A stretch of 64,000 nucleotides of DNA from Granulicatella sp041433555 (GCF_041433555.1 NZ_JAPWBR010000001.1:62001-126000); one strand, 5' to 3'. Positions 26,281 through 34,453 are shown, counted from the first letter of the stretch. Notes: generated by a model from the sequence alone, not told the origin. A program made the numbers and translations.

Positions 26281-26514
26281 ATGGAGACAATAAAATTAGG
26301 AACTTATTCTATTCATATCTCACCTAACATCGACACAGTAATGGATATAAGTAATAAAAAACTATTGCTTTGTCATAAGAGTGCGTTAAATACGATTGGA
26401 TTGCTCACTTATAACGAGCAAACTGACACTATAAAATTTAACTGTCGATGGGCTATCGACTTTGAAATGCATGAAAAAGACATTACAGTCGTGCTGCCAG
26501 AAGGACTAGACTAG
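26281..26514 (+). CDS. Small protein of unknown family, paralogue 3 of 3
   Basis: The 77-residue protein is the shortest member: KLGTYSIHIS at the start, LTYNEQTDTIKF in the middle and ITVVLPEG at the end, the same layout as the two genes before it. Its start follows the previous stop by two bases, with GGAGG upstream, so the three are translationally linked. Function unknown. Confidence 0.7.
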   Translation: METIKLGTYSIHISPNIDTVMDISNKKLLLCHKSALNTIGLLTYNEQTDTIKFNCRWAIDFEMHEKDITVVLPEGLD

Positions 26515-26522
26515 ACTAAAAT

Positions 26523-26559
26523 AAATAAGCTTTCATCTTTTTTAGATGAAAGCTTATTT
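26523..26559. terminator. Bidirectional terminator between paralogue cluster and sdpI
   Basis: AAATAAGCTTTCATC pairs with GATGAAAGCTTATTT over 15 bases, T-rich on both sides, placed between convergent genes. Confidence 0.88.
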
Positions 26560-26563
26560 TCTT

Positions 26564-27217
26564 TTATGCTGCTTCAATATTTGCAATGTAGTAAGAATAA
26601 CCACCCGTCACTGCGATTAAAATAATCATAATCATCGTTGCGACAAGAATTGCAACATTATTTCCCATGAAGATTCCTGTAAGCATCATGAGGACACCTG
26701 CCACTACAGAAGCAATTCCGAAGAATCTTTGTGTTTTGCGGAAGGCTGCGTCATTGTTTTTAAGCCATGAAGCACGGAATCCAAAGTGTTTTGAATTCTC
26801 TTTAATTTTTGGCGCTAGATTTCCGATAAGGATAAAGAATACCCCTAGAATAAATGTTAGGAAGCGACTCATTTGCGCACCTGCTGTCATTCCACCTAGG
26901 TATAACCAGAATTGGAAGTACGCAATGACGTTCAATAACAATAAGAGAATCCAGCTAATTGAGCGAGCCGTTCTTACATTGCCCCCTGTTAGTTTTGGAG
27001 ATGAGCTTGCAACACGAATCGCAAACCCAAGAATCGCTACAAGAATTGGGAAGAGGAAGATTGAGAATCTACTTGCCGTTGCCGTCACATTTCCCGCCAA
27101 GTCCATACGCGATACAATCGTTTCAGGTAAGAACCATACCACAAAGAGTGATACAACGAGTGGTGCAAACATCAATGCGAGATAGGCATATTTTTTAAAT
27201 TGTTTTACTTGTTCCAT
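26564..27217 (-). CDS. SdpI-family membrane protein
   Basis: The 217-residue protein has about six membrane segments. It begins with a DUF1648-like LMFAPLVVSLFVVWFLPE and has an SdpI C-terminal segment (ILIGNLAPKIKENSKHFGFR...). In Bacillus subtilis SdpI gives immunity to the SDP cannibalism toxin and sequesters the repressor SdpR. No sdpABC toxin genes are adjacent. The start at 27217 is three bases from the sdpR stop, with GGGGGA upstream. Members without toxins are common, so a general envelope role is possible. Confidence 0.85.
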   Translation of the reverse strand: MEQVKQFKKYAYLALMFAPLVVSLFVVWFLPETIVSRMDLAGNVTATASRFSIFLFPILVAILGFAIRVASSSPKLTGGNVRTARSISWILLLLLNVIAYFQFWLYLGGMTAGAQMSRFLTFILGVFFILIGNLAPKIKENSKHFGFRASWLKNNDAAFRKTQRFFGIASVVAGVLMMLTGIFMGNNVAILVATMIMIILIAVTGGYSYYIANIEAA

Positions 27218-27218
27218 G

Positions 27219-27485
27219 TTATTTTCCCCCAATAATTTGATTGATCCATACAATCGCTTCGTCTAGTACGGTCAAATTCAATTCATAATAAATAAAGTTT
27301 TTATAGCGTGTTTCATAGATTAAATCAGCGCTTTTTAGCTTTCTAAGGTGATAGGATAAGGCTTGCGGCGTCATCCCAATCATCGTGGCAAGGTCACCGG
27401 TATTTGTCTTCCCTTTTCGCAGGATTTCCAAAATCTGGCGACGCGTTTCATCAGAAAGAGCGGCCATTACTTCGTTCACTGCCAT
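27219..27485 (-). CDS. SdpR-like ArsR-family repressor
   Basis: The 88-residue winged-helix protein has ALSDETRRQILEILRKG and TGDLATMIGMTPQALSYHLRKL as the DNA-binding core. There are no metal-binding cysteines, as in SdpR rather than metal-sensing ArsR. It probably represses its own operon with the SdpI-like gene, in which it comes first. Confidence 0.87.
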   Translation of the reverse strand: MAVNEVMAALSDETRRQILEILRKGKTNTGDLATMIGMTPQALSYHLRKLKSADLIYETRYKNFIYYELNLTVLDEAIVWINQIIGGK

Positions 27486-27721
27486 GATCTCATCTTCTTT
27501 CTATTTAAATTTATCTTTAATTAGAGTATACTCCTGCGATTCATAAAAAGCAATAGTTATTTAAAAATATTTTTTAATAACTTTGCGTGTAAAAGATGAT
27601 ACCTTCGCTTCCTTACGGATTGCCCCCTTACTAAAATAACACTTTTTTTATATATTTTTCAAAAAATAAAAATAATATATTTTATAGATGAATCTTTTTA
27701 GCATTTTTCTTTAAGAAAGCC

Positions 27722-27750
27722 TTTACATCGTTTAGTTTAGTACGTATAAT
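27722..27750 (+). promoter_or_regulatory. Promoter of the Ltp-domain gene
   Basis: A TTTACA -35 (27722-27727) and TATAAT -10 (27745-27750) are 17 bases apart, 23 bases before the ATG. The rest of the spacer back to sdpR is AT-rich with no gene. Confidence 0.75.
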
Positions 27751-27772
27751 CAAAAACAAGGGGGAGATATAA

Positions 27773-28318
27773 ATGAAAATTTTTAAAAATAAATACTTTT
27801 GGATAGGTTTAGTACTCTTTTTTATAATCTATGGACAGATTAATAAACCAAGCGCTACTAAACAAAACACTGTAGAGTCTACACAACAAACTAGCACTAG
27901 CTCTACAACAGACACTAAAAAGCAAGTTGCAGCCTCTTCGGAGAAACCTACAACTCAGCAGCAACCAACCACTGTAACATCTACAACTGAGCAACCTACT
28001 ACCCAAGCAAAGGTGCCTAAAGAATTTAAAAACGCTCTAGCCAAGGCGAAATCATATGCACAACTTATGTCAATGTCAAAACAAGGAATTTATGATCAAC
28101 TAACTTCTGAACACGGAGAAAAGTTTCCAGCAGAAGCTGCTCAATACGCTATCGATAATCTTCAATGGGATTATAAAGAAAATGCACTAAAAAAAGCAAA
28201 ACAATATCAAGATATGATGAATATGTCTACTGATGCTATTAAAGATCAACTAATTTCTGAACATGGAGAAAAGTTTACTGTTGAAGAAGCAGAATATGCT
28301 ATTGAACATCTAGAATAA
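27773..28318 (+). CDS. Membrane-anchored protein with two Ltp domains
   Basis: In this 181-residue protein an N-terminal membrane anchor (YFWIGLVLFFIIYG) leads to a Ser/Thr/Gln-rich linker (about 25-80). Two tandem Ltp repeats follow: ALAKAKSYAQLMSMSKQGIY...AQYAIDNL and ALKKAKQYQDMMNMSTDAIK...AEYAIEHL. Ltp domains are known from the lipoprotein of Streptococcus phage TP-J34, which blocks DNA injection by related phages. Here there is no lipobox cysteine and no prophage nearby. GGGGGA precedes the start. A phage-exclusion role is inference. Confidence 0.82.
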   Translation: MKIFKNKYFWIGLVLFFIIYGQINKPSATKQNTVESTQQTSTSSTTDTKKQVAASSEKPTTQQQPTTVTSTTEQPTTQAKVPKEFKNALAKAKSYAQLMSMSKQGIYDQLTSEHGEKFPAEAAQYAIDNLQWDYKENALKKAKQYQDMMNMSTDAIKDQLISEHGEKFTVEEAEYAIEHLE

Positions 28319-28360
28319 CTCAATATAATCACTTTATTTTATCCAATTTCAAATAACAAA

Positions 28361-28394
28361 TAACCCTGAAGCATAATATATGCTTCAGGGCTAT
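28361..28394. terminator. Bidirectional terminator between Ltp gene and rsmA
   Basis: ATAACCCTGAAGCATA pairs with TATGCTTCAGGGCTAT (one mismatch) between the convergent genes, with TTTTAT after it. Confidence 0.85.
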
Positions 28395-28415
28395 TTTATG
28401 TTAAATATACATTCA

Positions 28416-29285
28416 CTAAAAAATATTACTTAATTTTGCAAACTCTTCAATCGTCAGTGTTTCTGCACGTCTAGATGGGTCAATCCCTGCAGCTTCTAGC
28501 ACAGCGGCTAAGCTTTCTTTTGTATGGCTATTTCCAACGTAGGCTTTGGCTAAATTATTCCATAGCGTTTTACGACGTTGTACGAAACTGTTTTTCACGA
28601 GTGCGAAGAATTGAGCTTCGTCTTTTACTTCCACGAGTGGTTTCTCGCGACGTTTTAACACCAAAATCGCAGAATCCACATTCGGAGCTGGATTGAAGAC
28701 CGTCTTCGGCACGATAAATCCGATACTCGCTTCGCAGAAATATTGAATCGCAATCGTGAGCGAACCGTACGCCTTCGAATTTGGCTCGGCGGTCATTCGT
28801 TGAGCCACTTCTTTTTGCATCATCATCGCAAACCCATCGATTGGCAATTTCGATTCCAATAAGTTCATAATGATTGGCGTTGTAATATAGTACGGCAAAT
28901 TGGCAACGACTAATAACGGCTCGTTGATGTCGAAATGCTCTCCAATCACTTGCTCTAAGTCGACGTCCAAAATGTCGCTATGAACGACCATTACATTATC
29001 GTATGGGGCCAATGTTTCATCGAGCACTGGCAATAAACGGCCATCGATTTCAAACGCCAGCACTTGTTTGGCTTCTCTTGCTAGACGTTCGGTCAACGCA
29101 CCAATCCCTGGTCCGATTTCAATGACGTTTGTCGTTTTGTCGACTCCCGCCACTTCTAGCATACGCGTTAAAATATTCGGTTCAATCAGGAAGTTTTGCC
29201 CTAGACTCTTCTTTACCGTTAGCCCATGACGTTCCATAATCTCGCGCGTTCTTTTCGGCGTCGCGATATCCTTTATTTCATTCAT
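28416..29285 (-). CDS. rsmA: 16S rRNA (A1518/A1519) dimethyltransferase RsmA
   Basis: The 289-residue SAM-dependent KsgA-family enzyme dimethylates two adjacent adenines in helix 45 of 16S rRNA. KKSLGQNFLIEPNIL and VIEIGPGIGALTE (SAM motif I) are followed by the catalytic NLPYYITTPII. The start at 29285 has GGGGAC five bases upstream; an ATG at 29297 is less well placed. It overlaps rnmV by eight bases, in the usual Firmicutes tatD-rnmV-rsmA order. Confidence 0.95.
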   Translation of the reverse strand: MNEIKDIATPKRTREIMERHGLTVKKSLGQNFLIEPNILTRMLEVAGVDKTTNVIEIGPGIGALTERLAREAKQVLAFEIDGRLLPVLDETLAPYDNVMVVHSDILDVDLEQVIGEHFDINEPLLVVANLPYYITTPIIMNLLESKLPIDGFAMMMQKEVAQRMTAEPNSKAYGSLTIAIQYFCEASIGFIVPKTVFNPAPNVDSAILVLKRREKPLVEVKDEAQFFALVKNSFVQRRKTLWNNLAKAYVGNSHTKESLAAVLEAAGIDPSRRAETLTIEEFAKLSNIF

Positions 29286-29844
29286 GTTTGTCCCCATTTT
29301 CTAAGACAGCCTCGAGTGCCGCCCTTAATTGTTCTTCTGTAATACCAAATAATTGTAATCTTTTCGCAAACTGTTTTCCATTCGTATGGCCAATTTTTAG
29401 AAAATCCGCCACCTTTTGACGCCTTGTTGCTGAATCCGGTCGTCCGATAAACCCAAGCGCCATCAGTGTTGATTGCGAAATCACGGGCTTCCCAGGTTCT
29501 GTTGAAATCTCATGCACCGATTCGAGCGCTCGCTGAATAGATGCGGTACTCGCGTGTTCCACTCCAAGGCTCTTATGATTGTCTTTTCTGACGGCTTCCT
29601 CGCGTTCGATAAAGGCATGCTTCACGCCAGGTACGCGCTCTTGGATAATATTTCGAATACGAGTTCCAGGATAATCAGGGTCCGTAAATACAATTACTTC
29701 ACGCGTTTGCAGCGCCTTTTGAATGAGCGCAATCGTTTCTTCGTCAATCGCAGAACCGTTTGTTTCAATCGTCTCGATATCCGGATAGATTTCTCTCAAG
29801 CGTCTTGTATCGTCTCGCCCTTCTACGACAATGACTGGATTCAT
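29278..29844 (-). CDS. rnmV: Ribonuclease M5
   Basis: The 188-residue Toprim nuclease matures the ends of 5S rRNA precursor. It begins NPVIVVEGRDD and contains VIVFTDPDYPG, the two Toprim acidic motifs. The start overlaps the tatD stop by four bases (ATGA); a 24-residue N-terminal extension of the frame lies inside tatD and is rejected. Confidence 0.94.
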   Translation of the reverse strand: MNPVIVVEGRDDTRRLREIYPDIETIETNGSAIDEETIALIQKALQTREVIVFTDPDYPGTRIRNIIQERVPGVKHAFIEREEAVRKDNHKSLGVEHASTASIQRALESVHEISTEPGKPVISQSTLMALGFIGRPDSATRRQKVADFLKIGHTNGKQFAKRLQLFGITEEQLRAALEAVLENGDKHE

Positions 29845-30623
29845 AACAAGCCTCTTTCTTCCATGCGGAATAGCTTGATGGCATTTTGTGTTGTTTGAGA
29901 TGCCACTTCTTCCCAAGCAAGGCCGCGTTCTTTGGCAATCGTTTCAACCACATAGCGCGTATAGCCGGGTTCGTTTCTCTTTCCACGGTAAGGCACCGGA
30001 GCTAAATACGGCGCATCGGTTTCCACTAACATACGGTCGAATGGGACTAATTTTGCACATTCACGAACTTGCGGCGCGTTTTTAAACGTCGTCACCCCGC
30101 TAAAGGAAATATGCATGCCTAAGTCTAAGAAACGTTTCATAAATTCCACATCGCCATTATAACTATGCATAATCCCCCCGATATCTTGAATGCCTTCTTC
30201 TTTTAGAATCTTGTAGCAATCCTCGGTCGCATCGCGGTTATGAATCACAATCGGCAATTTCATTTCTTTGGCAATCGCAATTTGGCGACGGAACACCTTG
30301 TCCTGTTCCTCGGGCGTTGAATCTTTCCAATAATAATCCAGACCCATTTCCCCCATCGCAACTACTTGCGGATGCGTCAAACGTTCCTGTAGCCATTCTT
30401 CGATTTCAATATTGTATCGATAAGCTTCAGTTGGATGCCATCCGATAATCGAAACCACTTCTTTAAACTCTTCGCTAAGTTCCAGGCTACGTGTAATCGT
30501 GTCCGTATCGAATCCCACCACCGCAAAGCGCGTCACTGCTAGCTCCTTTGCACGCGCGATGACCTCTTTTTCTTCTCCTTCAAACACAGATACATTTAAA
30601 TGCGTATGCGTATCAAAAATCAT
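29841..30623 (-). CDS. tatD: TatD-family metal-dependent deoxyribonuclease
   Basis: The 260-residue TIM-barrel hydrolase has FDTHTHLN at the N-terminus, GEMGLDYYW, PIVIHNRDA, GGIMHSYNG and LVETDAPYLAP, which supply the metal ligands. YabD/TatD enzymes act as 3'-5' exonucleases in DNA repair or turnover. AGAGG precedes the ATG, and the MBL hydrolase gene lies 11 bases upstream. Confidence 0.93.
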   Translation of the reverse strand: MIFDTHTHLNVSVFEGEEKEVIARAKELAVTRFAVVGFDTDTITRSLELSEEFKEVVSIIGWHPTEAYRYNIEIEEWLQERLTHPQVVAMGEMGLDYYWKDSTPEEQDKVFRRQIAIAKEMKLPIVIHNRDATEDCYKILKEEGIQDIGGIMHSYNGDVEFMKRFLDLGMHISFSGVTTFKNAPQVRECAKLVPFDRMLVETDAPYLAPVPYRGKRNEPGYTRYVVETIAKERGLAWEEVASQTTQNAIKLFRMEERGLL

Positions 30624-30634
30624 AATTTCGCCTC

Positions 30635-31273
30635 TTATCTTGTTGCGCCATTTAAGAATGGGTTTGTAGCAATTTCATCTTTTAGCGTTGTTGGTTCCCC
30701 GTGTCCTGGGAAAATCACTGTTTCAGCAGGTAATGGCAATAAATACTTATGGATGCCTTCCATTAACTCTTTATGGCTTCCGTATGGGAAATCACTACGT
30801 CCAACGCTGCCTTTAAACATCACGTCCCCACCGATAACGAATCCATTTTCTCGGAAAATGAAGATTGTTCCACCAGGAGAGTGCCCTGGAATATGGGCTA
30901 ATTCTGGTTCAAAGCTTCCGATTTTCCATTTGCCCATTTCTTTAGGGAAATAACCATCCGCTGGCTTCACTGTAATATTTTCGCCAGAGTAGTATGAGCG
31001 GTTCAATTCAGGATCGTGTAAGAATACTTTTTCCAACTCGTTCATATACATTGGAATATGGTACTCTTCACGAAGCGCATCAACGGCTCCGATGTGGTCT
31101 CCGTGCGCATGTGTTAACACAATCGCTACTGGCTTTAATCCTTCTTCTTTAATCAGCTCTTTAATATCCTCGGCTTGTGCACCTGGGTCAAAAATCACTG
31201 TTTCTTTATTCTCATCAATTAAAAAGTAGACATTTTCTTCCAAACGTCCTACTGGAATGCTTAATAACTCCAT
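30635..31273 (-). CDS. MBL-fold metallohydrolase (glyoxalase II-like)
   Basis: The 212-residue metallo-beta-lactamase-fold protein has the metal motif THAHGDHIG, then HIPGHSPGG, IGGDVMF and FPGHGEPTT. The YqgX/GloB-like group includes hydroxyacylglutathione hydrolases and persulfide dioxygenases; the exact substrate is not evident. The start at 31273 has AAAGGAGG upstream. It is followed closely by tatD. Confidence 0.88.
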   Translation of the reverse strand: MELLSIPVGRLEENVYFLIDENKETVIFDPGAQAEDIKELIKEEGLKPVAIVLTHAHGDHIGAVDALREEYHIPMYMNELEKVFLHDPELNRSYYSGENITVKPADGYFPKEMGKWKIGSFEPELAHIPGHSPGGTIFIFRENGFVIGGDVMFKGSVGRSDFPYGSHKELMEGIHKYLLPLPAETVIFPGHGEPTTLKDEIATNPFLNGATR

Positions 31274-31337
31274 TTGTATTCCTCCTTTAAGTCTCCTCTT
31301 AACTCTACATAAAATAGTGAGTTCTTGCAATCAAAAA

Positions 31338-31363
31338 ACGCCCAAGCATCACGCCCGGACGTC
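31338..31363 (-). terminator. Possible queT terminator
   Basis: A GC-rich imperfect hairpin (ACGcCC/GGaCGT) is followed on the minus strand by TTTTTT, seven bases beyond the queT stop. Confidence 0.5.
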
Positions 31364-31369
31364 TGTTGA

Positions 31370-31879
31370 TTAATCATTGATTAATTTTTTCAAATCGATG
31401 GCTTTGTTTAATGCCGTCATCAACGGAATACCCGCTAATAATACGACGATTTCACCAAAGAATGTTTCACCATAGCTTAACCAGAATGGTAATTCTAGCG
31501 CTAAGTTCAATTCAATCGCTACTAAGAAAATCATCACACTGAAGACACCTGCTAAAACAAACATACGTGTTTTAACATCTTTCACTGATTTGAAGATCAA
31601 TGCGCTGATAGCGAATGAAACAATAGAATGTCCTAATCCGAATACTAAGTCATACCAACCTAGACCAGACGCTGACATAAATACTGAGTTGACAAGTAAT
31701 ACACCGGCAACCACACCGATTCCGTATTTTCTGTCAAAAGCGAATAAGTGGTTTAGCATTTCTGCGATACGGAATTGAATATTTCCAAATGACATAAATG
31801 CTGTTAATGATGTAACGACCACATATAGCGCTGCGACGATTGCGTTAATGACAATCAATTTTGTTTTTTTATTTTGCAT
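31370..31879 (-). CDS. queT: QueT-family queuosine precursor transporter
   Basis: The 169-residue integral membrane protein matches QueT-type ECF S components (AALYVVVTSLTAFMSFGNIQFRIAE at the start, then GLGWYDLVFGLGHS). It should bind preQ1 or another queuosine precursor outside the cell and pair with a shared energy-coupling module encoded elsewhere. The preQ1-I riboswitch in its leader supports this independently. Confidence 0.93.
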   Translation of the reverse strand: MQNKKTKLIVINAIVAALYVVVTSLTAFMSFGNIQFRIAEMLNHLFAFDRKYGIGVVAGVLLVNSVFMSASGLGWYDLVFGLGHSIVSFAISALIFKSVKDVKTRMFVLAGVFSVMIFLVAIELNLALELPFWLSYGETFFGEIVVLLAGIPLMTALNKAIDLKKLIND

Positions 31880-31886
31880 GTTACTG

Positions 31887-31927
31887 CCTCCTAGTTTTTT
31901 TATTGAGGGATGGTTTCGAACCTCATC
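31887..31927 (-). promoter_or_regulatory. preQ1-I riboswitch
   Basis: The minus strand reads GATGAGGTTCGAAACC, ATCCCTC, then AATAAAAAAACTAGGAGG. This is the class I preQ1 aptamer: a GAGG/CCTC stem, then an A-rich tail that folds back as a pseudoknot. The tail overlaps the queT ribosome binding site, so preQ1 should block translation initiation. Confidence 0.92.
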
Positions 31928-31997
31928 GGCAAAAAAATCGCCACGAGTTATTGTACTACAAACCGTTTCAGATTGGTAGTCATAGCATTAAAAAATA

Positions 31998-32025
31998 GAG
32001 CAACTGAATGATTTTCCAGTTGCTC
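31998..32025 (-). terminator. Terminator of the 46-residue gene
   Basis: GAGCAACTG pairs with CAGTTGCTC, followed on the minus strand by TATTTTTTAA. Confidence 0.82.
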
Positions 32026-32034
32026 CATGCTTTC

Positions 32035-32175
32035 TTACCATTTTTCTCTTCCTACAGGTTCAAATAATGTTACCTTTTCGGCTGTAGGTTCTCCCTCATA
32101 CTCTGCAAACAAGTCTTGAATGGTTACTTCTTCATCCTTAAAGTCATTCATTTCGTTCTTTTTTAAATCATCCAT
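32035..32175 (-). CDS. 46-residue protein resembling an antitoxin C-terminus
   Basis: The frame has a strong AAAGGAGG eight bases before its ATG and its own terminator. It is acidic; the segment TIQDLFAEYEGE followed by FEPVGREKW resembles the C-terminal half of PemI/MazE-type antitoxins (DLL..Y.G.... PVG.E.W), from memory. The usual AbrB-like DNA-binding N-terminus is absent, and no PemK/MazF toxin gene is adjacent. It may be a standalone toxin-neutralising tail or an unrelated small protein. Confidence 0.6.
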   Translation of the reverse strand: MDDLKKNEMNDFKDEEVTIQDLFAEYEGEPTAEKVTLFEPVGREKW

Positions 32176-32218
32176 TACTCAAACCTCCTTTTTCGCCTTT
32201 ATCTTACCATAAAAGCTG

Positions 32219-32779
32219 TCACCCTTCTCCAATATAGTCTTTGAATTTCTTCTTGCACCGCTTGTGAGCTCCCTTGATGGACGTGACCGATTTATCGAAA
32301 TGGTCCGCCATCTCCTCAAAGGTCGCACCGTCCAATACTCCTAAAAATACATCTCTTTCAAAGCGGGAAAGGTGGTGGAAATATTCCTCCGCCTCTTCAT
32401 GCAAAAGCACTTGCCGCTCGCACGAATCCACCGATGCCGAGAGTAATGCGAGTTCCGCCTTTTCTCCGCGAACGACTAACTCATGGGGGATGAGCCGCTG
32501 CCGGTGTTCCCTACGCAGGCACTCCACCGCTAGATTTTTTAAGCAGCGCTGGTAATAGCCGGCAAACGAGACGGCATGATTCTCATCGTATTTATGCACC
32601 GCCCGAAGCATCATGATACGGGCTTCTTGCGCAAAATCGTCTTGATCCATTTCATGAAAAAAATAATGGTGATGAATGCTCATAATCAATGGGTCAAAAC
32701 GCCGCAATAATTCGGTGATTGCTTCCTCTTCATCCTCCTTTGCTAAATGTACAACCTCTGCTAACCCTTTTTCTTCCAT
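32219..32779 (-). CDS. Sigma-70 family factor (SigH/ComX-like)
   Basis: The 186-residue protein has a region 2-like segment (EAITELLRRFDPLI, FAQEARIMMLRAVHKYDENH) and a region 4-like helix-turn-helix (LSRFERDVFLGVLDGATFEEMADHFDKSVTSIKGAHKR). Regions 1.1 and 3 are missing, as in alternative factors such as SigH or the competence factor ComX. AGGAGG precedes the start. No anti-sigma gene is adjacent. A competence role is plausible but not shown. Confidence 0.82.
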   Translation of the reverse strand: MEEKGLAEVVHLAKEDEEEAITELLRRFDPLIMSIHHHYFFHEMDQDDFAQEARIMMLRAVHKYDENHAVSFAGYYQRCLKNLAVECLRREHRQRLIPHELVVRGEKAELALLSASVDSCERQVLLHEEAEEYFHHLSRFERDVFLGVLDGATFEEMADHFDKSVTSIKGAHKRCKKKFKDYIGEG

Positions 32780-32834
32780 AAATTATCCTCCTATTTTAGT
32801 GTCAGCTCTAGTATATCCGCGTAAATACACAAAA

Positions 32835-32865
32835 AACCTTGTCTTTATCATAGAAAAACAAGGTT
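32835..32865 (-). terminator. Terminator of the FUSC-type exporter gene
   Basis: AACCTTGT pairs with ACAAGGTT, and the minus strand continues with TTTTTTG. Confidence 0.75.
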
Positions 32866-32946
32866 AAAGATGAATTGTTCGAATAGTTTGTTTTGAAAAG
32901 CCAACATCGGATAAATTCCTGTCCCGTATTCAAAAAACAATAAGGC

Positions 32947-33924
32947 CTATTCCTTTTCTCCGACCTTCTTGAAATAATGAACGCCATACGTTTGGAAGAA
33001 ATCGACTTTCAATTGTACAAATCGTTTCAAATCGCGTAATAACTGATATAACTGCGCACGTTTTTCGAACTCACAACGCGTTTGTGGCAGTGGTCGTTCG
33101 CGAAAATGTTCCAACAAGTCTTCAATGTCATCGATTAATTGACTCGCCGTATTTTGTTCCGCCAACTGCTGTGCGGTCTGTTTAAACATCCCCGACAGAA
33201 TCGCCATCTCTTCTCCGTCCCAGCAGAACTCGTTTAAGTTAGCAGCCATGATTTCCAAGAGCTTGCTTTGATCGCGGCGCATTTCGAAATATTGATAATC
33301 GTAAGTCACTTCTTTGGTTAAATGATTTTCCTCTTCGAGTCGTACATACGAACGTGCCTCAATCAGTTTTTCCTTCAACAACTGAAGCACTTCGCCATCA
33401 TTTTTTCCATTTCCAATCGTCAGAAATCCTGACATCTTCAAGAGAACTTCACGCATTTTATCTTCAATTTCTTCTCGGACACGTTCGATTTCTTGGTGAT
33501 ACGACGGCATATACCAGTTCAGTAAAATCGCAACGCCAGCCCCAATGGTGACAAGCAAGAGTTCATTGACGAAGAGGTTGAAAGTGAGTTGTTGCTGCGT
33601 CCAAAGGTGAATCACAAGGACGGTACTCGGAGCTACGCCGATATCCACTTTTAAGAGATATGCTAAAGGAATGTAGCAAAGTAGATACAACCCGAAACTC
33701 GTCACGTCAAATCCAAAAACAGCGAATATCCCCATTCCGATTACAAGCGCCAAAACGGCTGCCGCTAGCCTTTGTCCTGTAGCCGCAAGCGAAACTTTCT
33801 TCGTATCCATAACACTGAGAATCGCAATAATGGCTGCCGCGGATGGCGTCGTTAAGTTCAGTGCCTGTGCCACGAGTAGCGCCACAAACGCCGATACAAT
33901 GACCTTTGCAATTTTAAGCTTCAT
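32947..33924 (-). CDS. FUSC/ArAE-type aromatic acid exporter family protein
   Basis: The 325-residue protein has six hydrophobic segments in the first 150 residues (KVIVSAFVALLVAQALNLTTPSAAAIIAIL at the start) and a helical cytosolic C-terminal half, the ArAE_1 plus ArAE_1_C layout. Related proteins export aromatic acids, but the substrate is unknown here. The start at 33924, with AAAGGAG upstream, overlaps the ogt stop by 11 bases, indicating coupled translation. Confidence 0.85.
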   Translation of the reverse strand: MKLKIAKVIVSAFVALLVAQALNLTTPSAAAIIAILSVMDTKKVSLAATGQRLAAAVLALVIGMGIFAVFGFDVTSFGLYLLCYIPLAYLLKVDIGVAPSTVLVIHLWTQQQLTFNLFVNELLLVTIGAGVAILLNWYMPSYHQEIERVREEIEDKMREVLLKMSGFLTIGNGKNDGEVLQLLKEKLIEARSYVRLEEENHLTKEVTYDYQYFEMRRDQSKLLEIMAANLNEFCWDGEEMAILSGMFKQTAQQLAEQNTASQLIDDIEDLLEHFRERPLPQTRCEFEKRAQLYQLLRDLKRFVQLKVDFFQTYGVHYFKKVGEKE

Positions 33925-34453
33925 GCCTTTCTCCTTTCGACACTTTGTCTTTTGTGATGCGATGCCCCTCAAGAGCAAGCAGCGCGCGTTTTCGCTCCAC
34001 GCCTCCAGCGTAGCCTGTTAATGCTCCTGTTGTTGCTACTACACGGTGGCATGGTACAAAAAGACTGATTGGATTTCTTCCGATGGCTGTTCCCACCGCA
34101 CGCGAAGAAGTCTTTCGCCCTAGCTTTTCGCCGACACGTTCGGCCAACTCTTTATACGTCCACACGGTTTGATAGGGGATTTCTGTTAACACGTCCCACA
34201 CGGCTTTCTGGAAGGATGTCCCTCCCACGAATGCAATCGGTACGGTTGAAACCACATCGTCTTCTCCTTGGAAATAGTCCTCAAGCGCCGTTTTCACATT
34301 CTTCCACAACGGCAACGAATCGTCCCATACAGGATTTTCCACAAAGGCGCACTCGTATTTTTGCCCTTCAAACCATAATCCCGTCAACGACTGCCCGTCA
34401 CTGGATGCAATGATGGTTCCTACTGGTGTTTCTATTCTCGTTAAAACCGCCAT
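33914..34453 (-). CDS. ogt: Methylated-DNA-protein-cysteine methyltransferase
   Basis: The 179-residue suicide repair protein transfers the methyl group from O6-methylguanine to its own cysteine. The acceptor is Cys135 in PCHRVV. TSSRAVGTAIGRNP holds the DNA-binding helix, and TGYAGGVERK is the conserved lid. GAGGGGAG precedes the ATG. It is translated with the exporter gene downstream. Confidence 0.94.
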   Translation of the reverse strand: MAVLTRIETPVGTIIASSDGQSLTGLWFEGQKYECAFVENPVWDDSLPLWKNVKTALEDYFQGEDDVVSTVPIAFVGGTSFQKAVWDVLTEIPYQTVWTYKELAERVGEKLGRKTSSRAVGTAIGRNPISLFVPCHRVVATTGALTGYAGGVERKRALLALEGHRITKDKVSKGERHEA

